Assembly (NCBI RefSeq): GCF_001434295.1
Contig: NZ_AZFA01000013.1
Location: 1 to 59,074 of the forward strand
DNA length: 59,074 bases
Direction of reading: 5' to 3'
Source: Companilactobacillus versmoldensis DSM 14857 = KCTC 3814
GTDB lineage: Bacteria > Bacillota > Bacilli > Lactobacillales > Lactobacillaceae
Part shown: positions 1 through 7,351 of the stretch, one piece after another
Layout of the letters: each line of letters starts with the position of its first letter
Numbering within the stretch: position 1 is the first letter of the stretch
Notes under the pieces: model-generated
The model's database searches: none
Seen by the model: only the letters and a program-made list of their open reading frames with translations
Told to the model about the DNA's origin: nothing
Made by a program: the position numbers and the translations under genes

Positions 1-9
1 CCAGAAAGT

Positions 10-402
10 TTAGACCCTTTTGAACAAGACCTTCTGGAAATCTTTTTTCTGTTCTTGGATGATTGCTTGACGCTGACTAGCTGGCAGTAAGTGGAGAACC
101 TTGGCATACTCCATTGCCGACAAACTATGTTTCAAACGCAGATGATCATGATAATTCAAACTATAAATAATTTCGAAAAAATCTGGCTGTTTTAAGATTT
201 CTTTTAAATACCAGTAGTAATATCCATTGAAGGTCATGATCTTGGTCAGGATATAGTTTCGACAAATATTCCATAAACAATATAGGTATAACAACGATAA
301 AGCAATTTGGATGATCACTGGTAGGTTCAATATTGCTAGGATAACAATAACAGGCGCAAAAATTGTTAAAAACAAAGTTAAGATATTGCCAAAGTTCCTC
401 AT
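10..402 (-). CDS. Small membrane protein of unknown function
   Basis: I do not recognise this 130-residue protein. Its first 50 residues hold two hydrophobic segments (about 6-24 and 27-47), followed by an aromatic stretch with YYYWY near 61-65 and a basic, soluble C-terminal half ending KRV. This suggests a membrane anchor with a cytoplasmic tail. The start is supported by a GGGAGGG ribosome binding site six bases before the ATG. The gene runs in the same direction as the TetR gene upstream of it but is separated from it by about 145 bases, so cotranscription is uncertain. The neighbour on its other side is outside the window. Confidence 0.6.
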   Translation of the reverse strand: MRNFGNILTLFLTIFAPVIVILAILNLPVIIQIALSLLYLYCLWNICRNYILTKIMTFNGYYYWYLKEILKQPDFFEIIYSLNYHDHLRLKHSLSAMEYAKVLHLLPASQRQAIIQEQKKDFQKVLFKRV

Positions 403-546
403 AGCTGCCCTCCCCGGCTGTTGTTAGGTCAAGGATAGCACTAGCTCCAACAGTGTATAGCAACGAAAATGTTCTCATATCAAAAAACAATTTTTGCTAA
501 AAATATTTTTCTATTAAGATATTAAAAACCCTTCTGGAATTTCCGA

Positions 547-1053
547 TTAAGGATGAAATTTTTGTAGATCATCAGCGTAGAAAATTTTTTCAATGATGGC
601 TGCTAATTGATGTGGTGTTTCAGGCATACCGTCTTTGACCCATTTCTTCAAAATACCTTGCATCCCTAGTGAAATATAGATTTTTTGATAATCATTGCTA
701 CTATCAACTTTATTATAGAATTCATTCAATATCTTAGTTTTTCCTTCAACAAAAACCAAATTGCTCAATTTTCGATTGTGATAGAAAACTTCAATTAATT
801 GTTCCATAGAATCAATGGGAGACAACGTTTCGGGCACCTTAAGCGAACTGAGAAACTCATTTGCTATGCTATCGATGCATTGATAAATATCATCATAATA
901 ACGATAAAAAGTGGTTCGATTGATATCTGCAATTTTGCATACTTCCGTTACGGAGATATTACTGACAGGTTTATCTTCTAATAAAGATAAAACTGTATCT
1001 TTGATAACGCTTTGGGTATACTTAGCACGACGATTATTCTTTATTCCAACCAT
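547..1053 (-). CDS. TetR/AcrR family transcriptional regulator
   Basis: A 168-residue DNA-binding repressor-type protein. The N-terminal 55 or so residues form a TetR helix-turn-helix; the recognition part reads VTEVCKIADINRTTFYRYYD. The C-terminal ligand domain is short and resembles the TetR type found beside dihydroxyacetone kinase regulators. It starts at an ATG preceded by AGGAGCAATT. It is divergent from the ABC exporter gene at 1232, and a perfect palindrome lies in the gap between them, so it most likely controls that exporter and itself. This is the usual arrangement for drug- or peptide-responsive exporters. The inducer cannot be told from sequence. Confidence 0.85.
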   Translation of the reverse strand: MVGIKNNRRAKYTQSVIKDTVLSLLEDKPVSNISVTEVCKIADINRTTFYRYYDDIYQCIDSIANEFLSSLKVPETLSPIDSMEQLIEVFYHNRKLSNLVFVEGKTKILNEFYNKVDSSNDYQKIYISLGMQGILKKWVKDGMPETPHQLAAIIEKIFYADDLQKFHP

Positions 1054-1081
1054 AATTGCTCCTTTTACAACACTTATCGTT

Positions 1082-1105
1082 AATCTGTTGAATTAACAAC
1101 AGATT
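1082..1105. promoter_or_regulatory. Perfect inverted repeat, probable TetR operator
   Basis: AATCTGTTG at 1082-1090 and its exact complement CAACAGATT at 1097-1105 flank a 6-base AT spacer. It lies between the divergent TetR and ABC exporter genes, about 30 bases ahead of the TetR start. Size and position fit a TetR-dimer operator; assignment to this TetR is inferred. Confidence 0.6.
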
Positions 1106-1231
1106 GTTGATAATTGTGGGTTGCACATGTGATATAAAATTCTTATTATATATACATGGTGTTGCATTAATGACAGTTTAACAGATGTATTATTTTTCAC
1201 CATACTAAAATCTAAAAAAAGGAATTAAACA

Positions 1232-3562
1232 ATGCTGGAATTAAAACATATTAAAAAGTACTATTACGTCGGTGATTCAGTCACTAAAGCTTTAGACGAT
1301 GTTTCAGTTTCCTTCCGTCAACAAGAGTTTGTTGCTATCTTAGGTCCGAGTGGATCTGGTAAAACTACCTTGCTTAACGGTATCGGTCGACTGGACATTT
1401 ATGATTCCGGTGACTTGATCATCAACGGTAAGTCGACCAAAGACTTTTCCGAAGCTGATTGGGACGCTTACCGGAACAATTCAGTCGGATTCATCTTCCA
1501 AAGCTACAATATCATCGGTCATCTAAGTATCCTTGATAACGTTGAAATGGGTATGACCTTGAGTGGTGTGCCTAATCAAGAGAAAAAAGAAAAAGCTACT
1601 GAAGCATTGGAACGTGTTGGTCTAGGCCCACACATGAACAAGAAGCCTAACCAACTTTCTGGTGGTCAATTGCAACGTGTAGCAATTGCTAGAGCTATCG
1701 CCAACGATCCTGAGATCCTCTTGTGTGATGAGCCAACTGGTGCCCTAGATACTGAGACCAGTGAAGAGATCATGCAATTGATCAAAGAGCTTTCAGCTGA
1801 GCGTCTAGTTGTGATGGTTACCCATAATCCGACTTTAGCTGATGAATACGCTGATCGGATCATCAACTTCGCTGACGGAAAGATCTTAAACGATTCCAAT
1901 CCTTATCAAGAAAATGAAGCTGAAGACAACTTCGAATTGAAAAAGACGAAGATGACTTTCTGGACAGCCTTGAAATTGTCTTTCACTAACTTGAAGACGA
2001 AAAAAGCGCGGACTTTCTTGACGGCGTTTGCTTCCAGTATTGGTATTATCAGTATCGCAATTGTTTTAGCCTTGTCATCTGGTTTCCAAAAGCAGATCGA
2101 CAAGACTCAAGGCAATACGTTAGCGCAATTCCCGGTCACTATTTCGCAAACGGCAACTAAGACGACTGCCCAAACGTACGAGAAAATGAAAACGTCTAAG
2201 TCGAACAAGATCACAGCCAAATTGAGTCAAGCTGAGAAAGCTACTCACACTAACAAAATTGACAGTGATTATTTGAGCTACATCAAAAAACTCGACCCAC
2301 AATTGAGTAAAAATGTTACTTATACTTACTCAACAGGAATGAATCTTTTGAGTAAGCAAAATGGGAAAGTCAAGACAGCCCAATTTTCGAATTCGAATTC
2401 TTCTTCAAATGATTCCACTAGCCAAATGACGAGTGCTATGTCGTCCTCTTCTGGAGTTGGTGGCTCAGTCTACCCTTCATCTTCAGATAATGGTGCTGGA
2501 TTCTTGAAGAAGCATTATTCAGTCTTAGCCGGTTCAATGCCTAAAAATGAAAATGACATCGTCTTGATTGTTAACCGAGACAACTCGACTAACATCAATG
2601 CTTTGAAGAACATCGGCATGAACGTTAAAGACGGTCAAAAATTGAACTTCAACAAATTAGTTGGTACTCAATTGAAGATTGTTTCTAATGATAATTACTA
2701 CAAGTCAACAGGTAGCGGTACTTATACACCAAACTCAGACTTGTCATCAATGTACGACAATAGCAACAACCGCACAGTCCGCATTTCTGGTATCTTACGT
2801 GTTAAGTCAAAATCATCTGAAAACATCCTTTCTTCAGGAATCGCCTATGGTGATAAGTTGACTCAAGATATCATCCAAGACAACAAGAATTCCGATATCG
2901 TCAAAGCTCAAAAGAGCAGCGACTCAAATGTCCTAACAGGACAATCCGTCGACGGTACTACTAAGAAGAGTTTAGTTAGCTATCTTGGTGGTTCAACAAC
3001 TCCTGCAAGTATCTTGATTTATCCAAATACCTTCAAGAATAAAGATAAGGTCTTGAAGTACTTAGACAAGTACAACAAAGGTAAGAGCAGTTCCGATAAG
3101 GTCATCTACACCGACTTAGCTGGACAAGTTTCTAACTTAACTGGTGGATTGATGGATGCTATCACTTACGTCCTAGTAGCCTTTGCTGGTATTTCATTGG
3201 TCACAAGTATGATCATGATCGCCATCATTACCTTCACTTCAGTCCTTGAACGGACGAAGGAAATTGGTATTTTGAAAGCTTTAGGTGCTCGTAAGAAAGA
3301 TATCACCCGCGTCTTCGATGCTGAAACTGTTATCCTTGGTGTCTCCTCTGGTTTACTAGGTGTCATCATTGCTTGGCTGGCCACCTTCCCGATCAACGCG
3401 ATCCTGAAGAGTATGACTGACCTAAGCAACGTTGCTCAACTTAATCCAATACACGCAATCATCTTGATAATTATCAGTACTGTGCTGACAGTTATTGGTG
3501 GACACGTTCCTGCTCGAATGGCCGCTAAAAAAGATGCTGCTACAGCTTTAAGATCCGAATAA
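1232..3562 (+). CDS. MacB/FtsX-type ABC transporter, ATPase fused to permease
   Basis: A 776-residue fusion of an ATP-binding domain and an FtsX-type permease. Walker A is GPSGSGKT at residues 38-45, the signature LSGGQLQR follows near 142, and Walker B with ILLCDEPTG lies near 162-170. A first membrane span sits near 258-282. A large extracytoplasmic domain rich in Ser and Asn spans about 290-640. Three spans at about 645-770 complete the FtsX domain. Proteins of this build act as mechanotransmission exporters or sensors for peptides, lipoproteins or antibiotics, working from the cytoplasmic face. Most homologues have separate ATPase and permease subunits; here one gene does both. Start ATG follows AAGGAATTAAACA. 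Probable control by the divergent TetR. Confidence 0.88.
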   Translation: MLELKHIKKYYYVGDSVTKALDDVSVSFRQQEFVAILGPSGSGKTTLLNGIGRLDIYDSGDLIINGKSTKDFSEADWDAYRNNSVGFIFQSYNIIGHLSILDNVEMGMTLSGVPNQEKKEKATEALERVGLGPHMNKKPNQLSGGQLQRVAIARAIANDPEILLCDEPTGALDTETSEEIMQLIKELSAERLVVMVTHNPTLADEYADRIINFADGKILNDSNPYQENEAEDNFELKKTKMTFWTALKLSFTNLKTKKARTFLTAFASSIGIISIAIVLALSSGFQKQIDKTQGNTLAQFPVTISQTATKTTAQTYEKMKTSKSNKITAKLSQAEKATHTNKIDSDYLSYIKKLDPQLSKNVTYTYSTGMNLLSKQNGKVKTAQFSNSNSSSNDSTSQMTSAMSSSSGVGGSVYPSSSDNGAGFLKKHYSVLAGSMPKNENDIVLIVNRDNSTNINALKNIGMNVKDGQKLNFNKLVGTQLKIVSNDNYYKSTGSGTYTPNSDLSSMYDNSNNRTVRISGILRVKSKSSENILSSGIAYGDKLTQDIIQDNKNSDIVKAQKSSDSNVLTGQSVDGTTKKSLVSYLGGSTTPASILIYPNTFKNKDKVLKYLDKYNKGKSSSDKVIYTDLAGQVSNLTGGLMDAITYVLVAFAGISLVTSMIMIAIITFTSVLERTKEIGILKALGARKKDITRVFDAETVILGVSSGLLGVIIAWLATFPINAILKSMTDLSNVAQLNPIHAIILIIISTVLTVIGGHVPARMAAKKDAATALRSE

Positions 3563-3570
3563 AACTATTC

Positions 3571-3603
3571 AAACTGTCGCTCTTCGGAGTGACAGTTTTT
3601 TTA
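3571..3603 (+). terminator. Rho-independent terminator after the ABC exporter
   Basis: AAACTGTCGCTC and GAGTGACAGTTT form a 12-bp stem (one G-T pair) around a TTCG tetraloop, followed by a T run. It ends the exporter transcript. Confidence 0.85.
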
Positions 3604-3738
3604 TGCTCAATTTAATAATGTTTTTCAAATATCATCTTTTTTCATCAATATTTTGTTGTCTTGTTAATAATTTCACTCGAGAAATTCTGAAAGTCTTATA
3701 ATTATTTCATAAAAACGCTTTCGGAAAGGTGTCTTACT

Positions 3739-4773
3739 GTGAATATATCACCAAATTTGATCTCTCAAACTGCTCAAAAAGATATGCGTCAAAGATTGAA
3801 CGACTTAGCTAAACCAGTCGATGGCCTCGGTCATTTAGAGGCTTTGGCAGTCAAACTAGCTGGCATAGAAGGAACGACTGATCTAAAACTCGATCAACGT
3901 TGCTGTCTTCAATTTGCTGGCGACCACGGAATCGTTGAAGAAGATGTTTCAGCGACCCCTAAACGCGTGACTGCTCAACAATCGATCAACTCACTCGACC
4001 ATACGACAACGATTGGAGTCTTATCTGACCTCTTTCATTGTGATCTGAAAGTGATCGACGTTGGCGTTGACCACCAATTCAGTGACCCACGGATCATTGA
4101 CGCTAAGATTGCTCCGGGAACTAACAACTTCCTCCATCAATCAGCCATGACTCGTTCACAAGCCAAACAAGCTTTGCAAGTCGGATTTGATCAAGCCAAC
4201 CAAGCCATCAAGGAAGGAAATAACGTTTTATTGATTGGTGAAATTGGTATTGGTAATACAAGTTCAGCTAGTGCCATCATCGCCGCAGCCTTAAATCTGC
4301 CTGCATCTGAGGTCGTTGGACGTGGTTCGAATATTTCTGACCAGAAGATGGCTCATAAACTTGCTGTGATTCAAGAAGCTCTCGACAACAAAACTATCGA
4401 CTCAAGTGACCCGATCGATATTTTAAGTCAAGTCGGTGGCTACGAAATAGGCGCTATGTGTGGAGCCATCATCGCCGCCGCTAACGCCGGTGTACCACTA
4501 GTCCTAGATGGATTCTTAACATATTCAGCCTGCATCCTAGCCCAAAAATTCATCCCTGATATCGGAGAGCACGTAATAGCCTCCCACTCATCGCACGAAA
4601 ACGGCACCAAAGTAGCCCTGAAATCATTAGGCCTAAAGGCCAACTTCAACCTAGACCTAGCAGTAGGAGAAGGCTCAGGAGCCGCCCTACTACTACCATG
4701 GTTCGACGCCATTGAAAACCTGCTCGAAAAAATGATGACTCTACAAAAAATGCAAGTCGCATTCGCAAAATAG
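3739..4773 (+). CDS. cobT: Nicotinate-nucleotide-dimethylbenzimidazole phosphoribosyltransferase
   Basis: CobT moves the phosphoribosyl group of nicotinate mononucleotide onto the lower-ligand base of cobalamin, giving alpha-ribazole phosphate. The 344-residue length is normal for the family. The N-terminal signature includes KPVDGLGHLE, followed by FAGDHGI near 53-59. A glycine-rich GEIGIGNTSSASA motif follows, and GEGSGAA contains the catalytic Glu at about residue 311. Translation starts at GTG, seven bases after AAAGGTG. No other cobalamin biosynthesis gene lies in the window, so it may serve base salvage or remodelling. The last 290 bases or so use codons unlike the rest of the gene, with many CTA, GTA and GCC triplets. 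Confidence 0.9.
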   Translation: MNISPNLISQTAQKDMRQRLNDLAKPVDGLGHLEALAVKLAGIEGTTDLKLDQRCCLQFAGDHGIVEEDVSATPKRVTAQQSINSLDHTTTIGVLSDLFHCDLKVIDVGVDHQFSDPRIIDAKIAPGTNNFLHQSAMTRSQAKQALQVGFDQANQAIKEGNNVLLIGEIGIGNTSSASAIIAAALNLPASEVVGRGSNISDQKMAHKLAVIQEALDNKTIDSSDPIDILSQVGGYEIGAMCGAIIAAANAGVPLVLDGFLTYSACILAQKFIPDIGEHVIASHSSHENGTKVALKSLGLKANFNLDLAVGEGSGAALLLPWFDAIENLLEKMMTLQKMQVAFAK

Positions 4774-4884
4774 AAAGCGTGTACTAATACAATATTCGAT
4801 CAATACGCCTCAGAATATAAAAAAACGTAGCATCTCCAGCAAACCTAATCCTAGAAGCTAACTGCAATATTCCCAAAAATCAAA

Positions 4885-4924
4885 AAGCATGCGATTCAAG
4901 TAAAAAATCTTGAGTCACATGCTT
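4885..4924. terminator. Bidirectional terminator between cobT and icd
   Basis: A 16-bp imperfect stem pairs AAGCATG...TTCAAG with CTTGAGTC...ATGCTT. Read on the minus strand it is followed by TTTTT, so it mainly terminates the aconitase-citrate synthase-icd transcript. It may also stop cobT readthrough. Confidence 0.7.
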
Positions 4925-4940
4925 ATTTTATTGAACAATT

Positions 4941-6239
4941 TTACTTCCCATTTCGAATGTTTTTCTCAACAAAACTACCAAACTCGCTAGTGCTAAGTTC
5001 TTCAGCACCATGAATCTGGCGGGCAAAATCCATCGTAACGTGCTTGCCTTTGATGGCACTGGCAACGGCTCGTTCGATCACCTGACTGACTTCTTTCCAG
5101 CCGAGGTATTCAAACATCATCGCTCCCGACAAAATCAAAGAAGTCGGATTCAATTTATTCTGGCCAGCAAATTGCGGAGCTGTCCCGTGAGTAGCTTCAA
5201 AAATCGCCTGACCAGTCTGATAATTGATATTTCCACCTGGAGCGATCCCGATACCACCAACTTGAGCAGCCAAAGCATCGGAAATATAGTCCCCATTCAA
5301 ATTCATCGTCACGACTACATCGAAGTTTTCCGGGTGCAACAACGATTGCTGGAAAAAGTTGTCAGTAATGACATCATCAACAAACAAACGTCCTGAATAT
5401 TCCGATAAAGTTCCGGCGTCATCCGCCGCAGATAAGCCCTTTTTAGACTTGATCTGTTCGAACTCATTCATCGTAAAGACACGGTCACCAAAAGATTCAG
5501 CCACCTCATAGCCCCAGGTCTTGAAGCTACCTTCAGTCTTTTTCATAATATTGCTTTTGTGTACCAAAGTCACTTTGGACAAATTGTGATCCAGGGCATA
5601 TTCGATTGCCGCTCGGACAATTCTTTTTGAGCCTGCTTCAGAAACAGGTTTGATGGCAAAGTTACTCGAATCCGGGAAACGGACTTTATCCAGTTGTTGG
5701 TTTTGTTTTAACAACTGCAGCAATTGGTTGGCTCCTTCACTTTTCGAGACGAAATCGATCCCTGCATAAATATCTTCCGTGTTCTCACGAAAGACAGCAA
5801 TATCGACATTTTCTGGTTTTTTGACTGGTGACGGAACGCCGGCAAAATATTTCACTGGTCGAAAACAAGCGTAAAGATCGAGTTTTTGACGTAATGTAAC
5901 ATTAATGGACCGATGGCCTTTGCCAATTGGCGTCGTTAATGGGCCCTTGATTGCTACTAAATAATCTTTTAAGGCCTGCAAAGTCTCGTCTGGCAACCAT
6001 TGGCCGGTCTTTTTATAAGCAGTTTCACCAGCTAATAGTGGCAACCAATCGACCGATTTTTTACCTTGATAAACCTTATTGACGGCCGCATCAAAGACCC
6101 CTTTAGCTGCCGACCAAATTTCTGGACCAATGCCATCTCCCGCAATAAAAGGGATCGTCGGATGATCTGGAGTTTTCAGGTTTCCGTCTTCCATAATAAT
6201 TTTTTGACTAGTTACTAGTGAACCACCTTCTTCATACAT
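4941..6239 (-). CDS. icd: Isocitrate dehydrogenase
   Basis: Oxidatively decarboxylates isocitrate to 2-oxoglutarate, giving the carbon skeleton for glutamate. The 432-residue protein has the family's GDGIGPEIW near the N terminus, RSINVTLRQ in the substrate site, FRENTEDIYAG, and HGTAPQFAG in the nucleotide loop. In NADP-specific bacterial enzymes the loop normally reads HGTAPKYAG; here Lys-Tyr is replaced by Gln-Phe, so coenzyme preference is open. It is the last gene of the acn-citrate synthase-icd operon. Its first ATG overlaps the 3' end of the citrate synthase gene by 25 bases and has no clear ribosome binding site. The internal ATG at 6194 is an alternative start that matches family N termini better. 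Confidence 0.92.
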   Translation of the reverse strand: MYEEGGSLVTSQKIIMEDGNLKTPDHPTIPFIAGDGIGPEIWSAAKGVFDAAVNKVYQGKKSVDWLPLLAGETAYKKTGQWLPDETLQALKDYLVAIKGPLTTPIGKGHRSINVTLRQKLDLYACFRPVKYFAGVPSPVKKPENVDIAVFRENTEDIYAGIDFVSKSEGANQLLQLLKQNQQLDKVRFPDSSNFAIKPVSEAGSKRIVRAAIEYALDHNLSKVTLVHKSNIMKKTEGSFKTWGYEVAESFGDRVFTMNEFEQIKSKKGLSAADDAGTLSEYSGRLFVDDVITDNFFQQSLLHPENFDVVVTMNLNGDYISDALAAQVGGIGIAPGGNINYQTGQAIFEATHGTAPQFAGQNKLNPTSLILSGAMMFEYLGWKEVSQVIERAVASAIKGKHVTMDFARQIHGAEELSTSEFGSFVEKNIRNGK

Positions 6240-7333
6240 GTGTCGCTGGCGTAATTTCGGTCAGTTGGCCCCACATATTCAGAATTAGGCCTGATCAAAG
6301 TTTTCTCACCGCGTTGTTCCATCACATGTGCTAACCAGCCAGCTGTTCGACAAGCTGCAAAGACCAGCGTAAATGTTTCTTTCTCCAGCCCCAAGCAGTG
6401 ATAGATCAAAGCTGTGTAGTAATCGACATTTGGATGCAGGCCATCCCTTTGCAACATGTAGTCAGCCAATTTCAATTGAATATCGTAATATTTTTCATTA
6501 CCAGTTTTCTTAGACAATTCTTCAGCAAAGCCTTTCAAAATAGCAGCTCGAGGATCGCCATGCTTATAGATCCGATGGCCAAAGCCCATGATCTTCCGGC
6601 CGACAGCAACTTGCTGTTCGACGAACTCGACTGGGTCCTCATCGTGATCGATGATCTCGGTCAACATATCGAAGACCCGCTCGTTGGCTCCACCATGCAA
6701 CGGACCCTTCAAAGCACAGACAGCAGCCGTTATACATGAATAATAATCGGACATGGTCGAAGCGACAACACGTGCCGTAAAAGTCGAGGCATTGAATTCA
6801 TGGTCAGCGTGCAAGATCATGACTGTATTGAAAATATATGACAATTCAGCATCCGGACGCTTACCGGTCATCATGAACAAGAAGTTGTCAGCCACACCCA
6901 ATTTAGGGTCGGCTTCCAAGAAAGGCTCATCATCACGCAAACGAATGATTGCTGCGATTGCCGTCAACATTTTCGCCAAAATCTTCGGTGGCTCATCGTG
7001 ATCCACATCATTCGTGGTACCTAACAGAGACGTCGTCGTCCGCAGAATACTCATCGGATGCTGAGGCTCACGTGCAATGTACAGCAAAAGCCTGACTGTT
7101 TCAGCTGGCAGAACCATTTTGCTGACTAAATCTTTTCGAAAAGCCTTCAATTCACGCTTGTTCGGCAATCGCTGGTTCCATAACAAAAAGACGACTTCTT
7201 CAAATGTAGCGTGTCTTTGCACCATCTCTTGAACCAAGTAACCCGCGTATGTCAATTTTTCGTTCTTTGTTGAGCTAATGTGAGTATCGTCAACCACGAT
7301 GCCCGCTAAACCTTTTGGATGATCCATTTTCAA
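6215..7333 (-). CDS. gltA: Citrate synthase
   Basis: Condenses oxaloacetate with acetyl-CoA to citrate. The 372-residue length matches the short Gram-positive (CitZ-type) enzymes. Visible active-site motifs are GPLHGGANE, with the first catalytic His, and GFGHRIYKHGDPRA, with the second catalytic His region and an oxaloacetate-binding Arg. The C terminus carries RPNSEYVGP and then ends with an unusual DTCMKKVVH tail. The gene lies 18 bases after the aconitase gene and overlaps icd, so the three are cotranscribed and make 2-oxoglutarate from acetyl-CoA and oxaloacetate. No other TCA enzyme is present nearby. Confidence 0.95.
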   Translation of the reverse strand: MKMDHPKGLAGIVVDDTHISSTKNEKLTYAGYLVQEMVQRHATFEEVVFLLWNQRLPNKRELKAFRKDLVSKMVLPAETVRLLLYIAREPQHPMSILRTTTSLLGTTNDVDHDEPPKILAKMLTAIAAIIRLRDDEPFLEADPKLGVADNFLFMMTGKRPDAELSYIFNTVMILHADHEFNASTFTARVVASTMSDYYSCITAAVCALKGPLHGGANERVFDMLTEIIDHDEDPVEFVEQQVAVGRKIMGFGHRIYKHGDPRAAILKGFAEELSKKTGNEKYYDIQLKLADYMLQRDGLHPNVDYYTALIYHCLGLEKETFTLVFAACRTAGWLAHVMEQRGEKTLIRPNSEYVGPTDRNYASDTCMKKVVH

Positions 7334-7351
7334 TGCCTCCTTACTATTTTT

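Noticed and set aside
161-490. Minus-strand 109-codon open frame overlapping the first gene
   Set aside because: It overlaps the better-supported gene at 10-402 (ribosome binding site GGGAGGG) in another frame, and its product has no coherent pattern.
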